Position numbers and translations under genes: made by a program. The notes below the pieces were generated by a model. The model did no database searches and was not told the DNA's origin. It saw nothing but the letters and a program-made list of their open reading frames with translations. 64,000 nucleotides of DNA from Pantoea sp. (GTDB lineage Bacteria; Pseudomonadota; Gammaproteobacteria; Enterobacterales; Enterobacteriaceae), in the NCBI RefSeq assembly GCF_028283705.1, contig NZ_JAPWKD010000032.1, positions 248,001 to 312,000 of the forward strand. The letters are read 5' to 3'. How positions within the stretch are numbered: the stretch's first letter is position 1; the number at the start of each line of letters is the position of its first letter. Below, piece by piece: positions 59,787 through 64,000 of the stretch.

Positions 59787-60671
59787 ATGAGTAACAAAAT
59801 CCAGGGCGTACTGACCGCCATTGTCACCACCTTCGACCGCGACGGTGCCTTCAACCCTGCGACCCAGCGTGAGCAGGTCAAACGTCAGCTGAGCGCCGGT
59901 AACGGTATTTTCTGCGGCGGCACTAACGGCGAATTCTTCGTGCTGAATGAGCAGGAGAAGCTGGCCGTCACCGAAACCTGTGTCGATGAAGTCAACGGCA
60001 GCGCGCCTGTCGTGGCCCATATTGGCGAGATCTCGACGCGTGAAACCATCCGTCTCGGTAAGCAGATTGAGAAGCTGGGCGTGGATGCGGTGTCGGTGAT
60101 CACCCCTTATTTTGTGCCGCTGAAACAGGATGAGCTGATTTATCACTATCAGAGCGTGGCTGATGCCCTGAGCGTGCCGCTGTTTCTCTACAACATTCCG
60201 GCGCGCACCGGTAATACGCTGCAACCGGAAACCGTGCGCCAGCTGGCCGCGCATCCCAATATCGTCGGTATCAAAGACAGTGCAGGCAGCTATGAGAGCC
60301 TGAGCGGTTTCCTCAAGGCAGCGGAAGGTATCGATGGTTTTGATGTGCTGAACGGCCCGGATTCCTTAATCCATCAGGGCTTTGTCGATGGCTGCTCTGC
60401 CTGCATCTCCGGCCTTGCCAACGTAGCACCGAAAGAGATCAACGCCATCTGGGCGCGCTTCCATGCTGGTGATATTGAAGGTTCGCGTCTGGCTCAGGAA
60501 AACGTCACCGGCCTGCGTACCGATCTTTACAGCATCGGGTTCTCCCCGGCAGCGGTGAAGAAAGCCCTCTACCTGCTGGGTTATGACGTGGGCGACAGCC
60601 GCTATGCGGTGCGCTTCTCTGCCGAAGAAGAGCAGAAGATCCGCCAGGTAGTGAACCAGTATTTGCAGTAA
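59787..60671 (+). CDS. Dihydrodipicolinate synthase/N-acetylneuraminate lyase family protein
   Basis: A 294-residue class I (Schiff-base) aldolase or dehydratase. The lysine is Lys163 in VGIKDSAG and the partner tyrosine Tyr135 in LYNIPARTG; the pyruvate-carboxylate loop is CGGTNGEF (about 43-50). It resembles the YagE/YjhH-type 2-keto-3-deoxy-aldonate aldolases rather than biosynthetic DapA. Pyruvate plus a short aldehyde are the expected products if it is an aldolase. It sits between the Fe-ADH and the hydroxyacid dehydrogenase in the sugar-acid island. Exact substrate not determinable. Confidence 0.85.
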   Translation: MSNKIQGVLTAIVTTFDRDGAFNPATQREQVKRQLSAGNGIFCGGTNGEFFVLNEQEKLAVTETCVDEVNGSAPVVAHIGEISTRETIRLGKQIEKLGVDAVSVITPYFVPLKQDELIYHYQSVADALSVPLFLYNIPARTGNTLQPETVRQLAAHPNIVGIKDSAGSYESLSGFLKAAEGIDGFDVLNGPDSLIHQGFVDGCSACISGLANVAPKEINAIWARFHAGDIEGSRLAQENVTGLRTDLYSIGFSPAAVKKALYLLGYDVGDSRYAVRFSAEEEQKIRQVVNQYLQ

Positions 60672-60731
60672 CGGCCGTCAGGGCAGCCGCTGCTGCCCTT
60701 GCCTGTTCCACTTTTTACACCGGGAAGCGTT

Positions 60732-61685
60732 ATGAAAGTCATCTGTACCTCACCGTCATTCGCCAAATATGACGCCACACCAATTACGACCTTACAGCAG
60801 CAGGGTTTCGAGCTGATTACCCTGCCGGCCGATGCCCCGCTCAGCGCGCTGGAACCTCATCTGGCTGAAACCGTAGCGATGATTGTCGCCTTTACCGACG
60901 TGAATGAAGAACTGCTGAGCAAAGCGCCGCAGCTGAAGATTGTCTGCAAGCACGGCGTTGGCGTCGATAACATCAACCTCGACGCCACGCGCGCACGCGG
61001 CATCTATGTCACCAACGTGCCGGACGCCAATAAGCACGCCGTGGCCGACTTCGCCTTTGCGCTAATTCTCAACAGCGCACGCCAGGTGACCCAGGCCGCC
61101 GTAGATACCCGCGCCGGTCACTGGCCACGCATTTTTGCCACCGATGTGTATGGCAAAACCCTCGGTATCGTCGGTCTGGGCAACATTGGCAAGCAGGTCG
61201 CACTGCGTGCCAAAGGATTTAACATGCGCGTCATCGCTTTTGATTTCTACCCGGATGCAAAATTCGCTGCCGAACACGGTATTGAATTCGTCGATATGGA
61301 ACAACTGACCGAAGCGAGTGACTTCATCACCCTGCATACCCCGCTGACCAACGAAACGCGCAACCTGTTTGATGCGGCACGCATCAGACGCATGAAGAAA
61401 AGCGCCTTCCTGATCAACGTGTCACGCGGCGGCGTGGTGAACGAACAGGATCTGTTCCTGGCATTGCAAGACAATGTGATTGCCGGTGCCGCTGCCGATG
61501 TATTTGAGCAGGAACCGCTGGTGGAACACCCGTTGTTCACGCTGAGTAACTTTATCCCAACCTCGCACATCGCGGGCTACACCGACGGAGCCATCAGCGC
61601 CATCGGCGAACGCTGCGTGATGCAGATTGTGCAGTGCATTAAACAGGGCGAACGCCCGGTGAACGTGATGAACGGGCTGGCCTAA
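60732..61685 (+). CDS. D-2-hydroxyacid dehydrogenase (phosphoglycerate dehydrogenase-like)
   Basis: A 317-residue NAD-dependent dehydrogenase. The Rossmann motif GLGNIG is at 148-153, and the catalytic triad is Arg232 (NVSRGGVV), Glu261 (FEQEPL) and His279 (TSHIAGYT). It has no C-terminal ACT domain, unlike biosynthetic SerA. The ATG at 60732 (MKVICTSPSFAKYD) follows GGGAAGCG. Role in the island is inferred: oxidation of a 2-hydroxy acid or reduction of a keto acid. The gaps to its neighbours are 60 and 45 bases. Confidence 0.88.
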   Translation: MKVICTSPSFAKYDATPITTLQQQGFELITLPADAPLSALEPHLAETVAMIVAFTDVNEELLSKAPQLKIVCKHGVGVDNINLDATRARGIYVTNVPDANKHAVADFAFALILNSARQVTQAAVDTRAGHWPRIFATDVYGKTLGIVGLGNIGKQVALRAKGFNMRVIAFDFYPDAKFAAEHGIEFVDMEQLTEASDFITLHTPLTNETRNLFDAARIRRMKKSAFLINVSRGGVVNEQDLFLALQDNVIAGAAADVFEQEPLVEHPLFTLSNFIPTSHIAGYTDGAISAIGERCVMQIVQCIKQGERPVNVMNGLA

Positions 61686-61730
61686 AGGCCGCCCGGCTCA
61701 ACCCTACGAAATGTCTGGTGGATTATTATT

Positions 61731-63041
61731 ATGAACAACACCTCTCGCATTCGCTGGTGGATCGCAGGCCTGATGTGGCTGGCGGTTGCCATTAACTATA
61801 TTGACCGTACTGTACTCTCTGCTGCTGCCCCACATCTGATCAAAGAACTGTCGATCAATCCCGAAATGATGGGCGTGATCATGGCGGCGTTTTTCTGGTC
61901 GTATGCGCTGCTGCAAATCCCGGCGGGCTGGTTTGCTGACCGTTTCGGTCAGAAAAAAGGTCTCGGCATTGCTGTTGGCTGGTGGTCCATCGCTACTATG
62001 GCGATGGGACTGGCGACAGGCTTTAAATCACTGCTGGCGCTGCGCCTGGCGTTGGGCGTCGGTGAAGCCGCTGCCTACCCAAGCAACGCCGGGATCGCCG
62101 CGCGCTGGTTCCCGGATCGCGAACGCGCAACGGTTTCTGGCCTCTTTGATAGCGCCTCCAAGTTTGGTGGTGCCGTCGCAATGCCGCTGATCGTCTGGAT
62201 GATCGCCATGTTTGACTGGCGTATCACCTTCCTCGCCATCGGCGCGATCGGTTTGTTCTGGGTGATCGCCTGGTATTTTATCTACGCGGAAAATCCGGAA
62301 GACCATAAAGCGATCAGCCGCGACGAAGTTCGCCTGATCCGTGATGGCCAGGCCAACAAGCATGGCGATAAAAGCGTGCTGCCGATGAAATGGTACAAGC
62401 TGCTGCGCTATCGCAACATCTGGGCGATGTGTATTGGCTTCTTCACCATTAACTACACTTCCTATTTCTTTATCACCTGGCTGCCAACCTACCTGGTGAA
62501 AGACAAAGGCATGGATTTCCTGAAAATGGGCATGGTGGCTGCACTGCCGCTGATTTGCGGCATGGTGATTGAAGTGCTGGCGGGCTGGGCATCGGACCGT
62601 ATGGTGCATAACAAAGTGCTATCGCTCACTGCCACACGCAAACTGTTCCTGACCATTGGCCTGCTGATGGCGCTGTGTATCGGTTTCGCCCCCTTCACCG
62701 ATTCGGTATTTATGACGGTATTGCTACTGTGTATCGCTAAATCCGGCACCACCGTGGCGGCTTCCCAGGTGTGGGCACTGCCGGGCGACGTCGCCCCGAA
62801 AAACAGCGTGTCGATAGTTGCCGGTTTACAGAACACCGTATCCAATATGGGCGGCGCGGTGGGTCCGATCATTACCGGTGCCATCGTCGGTGCCACGGGT
62901 CACTTTACCTGGGCACTGGTGTTCTCCGCCGTGCTGGTGGTGATTGGTATCCTCAACTACCTGTTCCTGATGGGCAAAGTTGAACCGATCGTGGATGAGG
63001 AAAAAGTTCATCATCCACACACCCTGACCAGCGGCGCGTAA
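61731..63041 (+). CDS. MFS transporter, anion:cation symporter family
   Basis: A 436-residue inner-membrane protein with twelve predicted membrane segments and a central loop near residues 195-230. Motifs such as NYIDRTVLSAAAPHL and GWFADRFGQKKGL (loop 2-3 signature) and GVGEAAAYPSNAGIAARWFP place it with sugar-acid carriers such as the galactonate, glucarate and hexuronate transporters. It is last in the rightward operon and so most likely imports the island's substrate. The exact acid is unknown. A terminator follows, facing yacL. Confidence 0.88.
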   Translation: MNNTSRIRWWIAGLMWLAVAINYIDRTVLSAAAPHLIKELSINPEMMGVIMAAFFWSYALLQIPAGWFADRFGQKKGLGIAVGWWSIATMAMGLATGFKSLLALRLALGVGEAAAYPSNAGIAARWFPDRERATVSGLFDSASKFGGAVAMPLIVWMIAMFDWRITFLAIGAIGLFWVIAWYFIYAENPEDHKAISRDEVRLIRDGQANKHGDKSVLPMKWYKLLRYRNIWAMCIGFFTINYTSYFFITWLPTYLVKDKGMDFLKMGMVAALPLICGMVIEVLAGWASDRMVHNKVLSLTATRKLFLTIGLLMALCIGFAPFTDSVFMTVLLLCIAKSGTTVAASQVWALPGDVAPKNSVSIVAGLQNTVSNMGGAVGPIITGAIVGATGHFTWALVFSAVLVVIGILNYLFLMGKVEPIVDEEKVHHPHTLTSGA

Positions 63042-63051
63042 GTGCCCTGAC

Positions 63052-63080
63052 ACGCCGCATCGTCCTGATGCGGCGTTTCC
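63052..63080 (+). terminator. Terminator between the MFS gene and yacL
   Basis: ACGCCGCATC, loop GTCCT, GATGCGGCGT, then TTCCTGATTATTATTT. It lies 11 bases after the MFS stop and just before the convergent yacL stop, so it may serve both. Confidence 0.75.
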
Positions 63081-63086
63081 TGATTA

Positions 63087-63449
63087 TTATTTCCCTGCCA
63101 GAAACTGCCGGTACGCCGCGATGACCGCCAGAAAATCTTCGACGCCGCAGAATGACAGACTCTCTTCGTCGTAATAGGTCATCCCCTCTTCCAGCCCGTC
63201 GTCTTCTAATGCCAGCTGATTGGCCCGGATCATCACCTCTTCTTCATCCAGCCATATCGTGTATTCATGACCGACACGTTGCCATTGCTGATGGGTGCCT
63301 TTTACCTGTTGCGCGGCGGCTTCAACGTCATCCAGCAAAGCCAGATTTTCATCAACCTCTTCGTTGAACCAGTGCCCCACCGCTTCGTGGTCCATCGACA
63401 TACGCACTTTGACCTTGCCGGTCAGATCGCGCAAAAATTCATACTCCAT
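63087..63449 (-). CDS. yacL: Conserved protein YacL (UPF0231)
   Basis: A 120-residue acidic cytoplasmic protein of unknown function, the same length as E. coli YacL and similar along its whole length (MEYEFLRDLTGKVKVRMSM, GHEYTIWLDEEEVMIRANQL, YYDEESLSFCGVEDFL). No signal peptide or membrane segment. It lies downstream of acnB on the same strand, its usual neighbour in E. coli. Confidence 0.95.
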   Translation of the reverse strand: MEYEFLRDLTGKVKVRMSMDHEAVGHWFNEEVDENLALLDDVEAAAQQVKGTHQQWQRVGHEYTIWLDEEEVMIRANQLALEDDGLEEGMTYYDEESLSFCGVEDFLAVIAAYRQFLAGK

Positions 63450-63574
63450 GTGTGTAACCTCTTACCAATGGCGCGCCGCGTGGCACTGCCTGAATTCATT
63501 TTGTGCGCAACACGCTGAATAAAGTGGGATCGCGCTCGCATTATGTCAGGCCACGACAGAGGAAAAAAGGGCGC

Positions 63575-63605
63575 AAAAAAAGGGGGTGATTTTCATCACC
63601 CCCTT
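63575..63605 (-). terminator. Terminator after acnB
   Basis: Minus strand GGGGGTGAT, loop GAAA, ATCACCCCC, then TTTTTTT. It is a strong GNRA-loop hairpin 17 bases after the acnB stop. Confidence 0.95.
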
Positions 63606-63622
63606 GCTGAGTTTACAGCCGA

Positions 63623-64000
63623 TTACAGCGCGGTCTGGAAGATCACGTTATCTGCTTTATCGGTGTACTGGTTCAGCTGATCAAAGTTGAGATAGCGGTA
63701 GGTATCTGCCGCTGTCTTATCAACCTGAGTCATAAACTGCTGATACTCGTCCGGCGTCGGCAATTTGCCCAGCAGCGATGCAACCGCCGCCAGCTCCGCA
63801 GACGCCAGATAGACGTTGGCACCGGTACCGAGACGGTTCGGGAAGTTACGGGTCGAGGTGGATACCACCGTCGCACCGTCCGCCACACGCGCCTGGTTAC
63901 CCATGCACAGCGAACAACCCGGGATCTCGATACGCGCGCCGCTCTTACCGAACACGCTGTAGTAGCCTTCTTCCGTCAGCTGTGCCGCATCCATCTTGGT
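63623..64000 (-). CDS. acnB: Aconitate hydratase B (C-terminal part, cut by window edge)
   Basis: Only about the last 125 codons are inside the window; the frame is open to the right edge. AcnB is the main TCA-cycle aconitase, carrying a [4Fe-4S] cluster. The visible part includes CSLCMGNQARV, with two of the cluster cysteines, STSTRNFPNRLG with substrate-binding arginines, and the terminal NVIFQTAL. It matches E. coli AcnB almost residue for residue. A strong terminator separates it from yacL. Confidence 0.96.
   Translation of the reverse strand, partial: TKMDAAQLTEEGYYSVFGKSGARIEIPGCSLCMGNQARVADGATVVSTSTRNFPNRLGTGANVYLASAELAAVASLLGKLPTPDEYQQFMTQVDKTAADTYRYLNFDQLNQYTDKADNVIFQTAL

Overview
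This 64 kb window is chromosomal DNA of a gamma-proteobacterium of the order Enterobacterales, most probably an Erwiniaceae member close to Pantoea or Erwinia. Nearly every gene has a recognisable E. coli counterpart of near-identical length, and the order follows the E. coli 3.6-4.5 minute region with local losses and replacements. The genus is inferred from gene content and cannot be fixed without database comparison. No tRNA, rRNA, CRISPR array, insertion sequence or prophage was seen; the window is mostly core genome with a few accessory insertions.

Region 1 (1-14.5 kb, minus strand) is the envelope/translation superoperon read right to left: rpsB-tsf, pyrH, frr, ispC, uppS-cdsA-rseP-bamA-skp-lpxD-fabZ-lpxA-lpxB (lpxB cut by the window edge). 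It couples ribosomal proteins, UMP and isoprenoid synthesis, undecaprenyl and CDP-diacylglycerol synthesis, outer-membrane protein assembly, sigma-E signalling and lipid A synthesis. Region 2 (14.5-19.7 kb, plus) is map-glnD-dapD-yaeH. Region 3 (19.7-25.3 kb, minus) is dgt, degP with a clear sigma-E promoter, cdaR, and an alginate-lyase-family gene coupled to cdaR that E. coli lacks here.

Region 4 (25.4-29.2 kb) carries mtnN-btuF, a small exported protein of unknown function where E. coli has yadS, erpA, and hemL (clcA is absent). Region 5 (29.2-40.3 kb, minus) is the ferrichrome operon fhuACDB with a Fur box, mrcB (PBP1b) and hrpB. Region 6 (40.4-47.4 kb, plus) is thpR-sfsA, dksA-gluQ, pcnB-folK and panB-panC-panD; pcnB keeps the very rare ATT start codon. 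Region 7 (47.4-55.4 kb) has a palindromic repeat present twice, yadGH, hpt, a gamma-family PLP enzyme at the position where E. coli carries gcd, cueO with a CueR-type promoter, yacC, and speE-speD. The carbonic anhydrase gene can, next to hpt in E. coli, is missing.

Region 8 (55.4-63.0 kb) is the main accessory locus: a divergent sugar-acid catabolic island between speD and yacL-acnB. Leftward runs dtnK-like DUF1537 kinase, pdxA2 and a DeoR-family regulator; rightward runs an iron alcohol dehydrogenase, a DapA/NanA-type aldolase or dehydratase, a D-2-hydroxyacid dehydrogenase and an MFS organic-anion transporter. They share a 192-bp intergenic region with an exact 12-bp direct repeat, a 12-bp palindrome and a CRP-like site. 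The kinase/PdxA2 pair predicts conversion of a four-carbon aldonate to dihydroxyacetone phosphate; the role of the rightward enzymes is open. The window ends in yacL and the 3' end of acnB.
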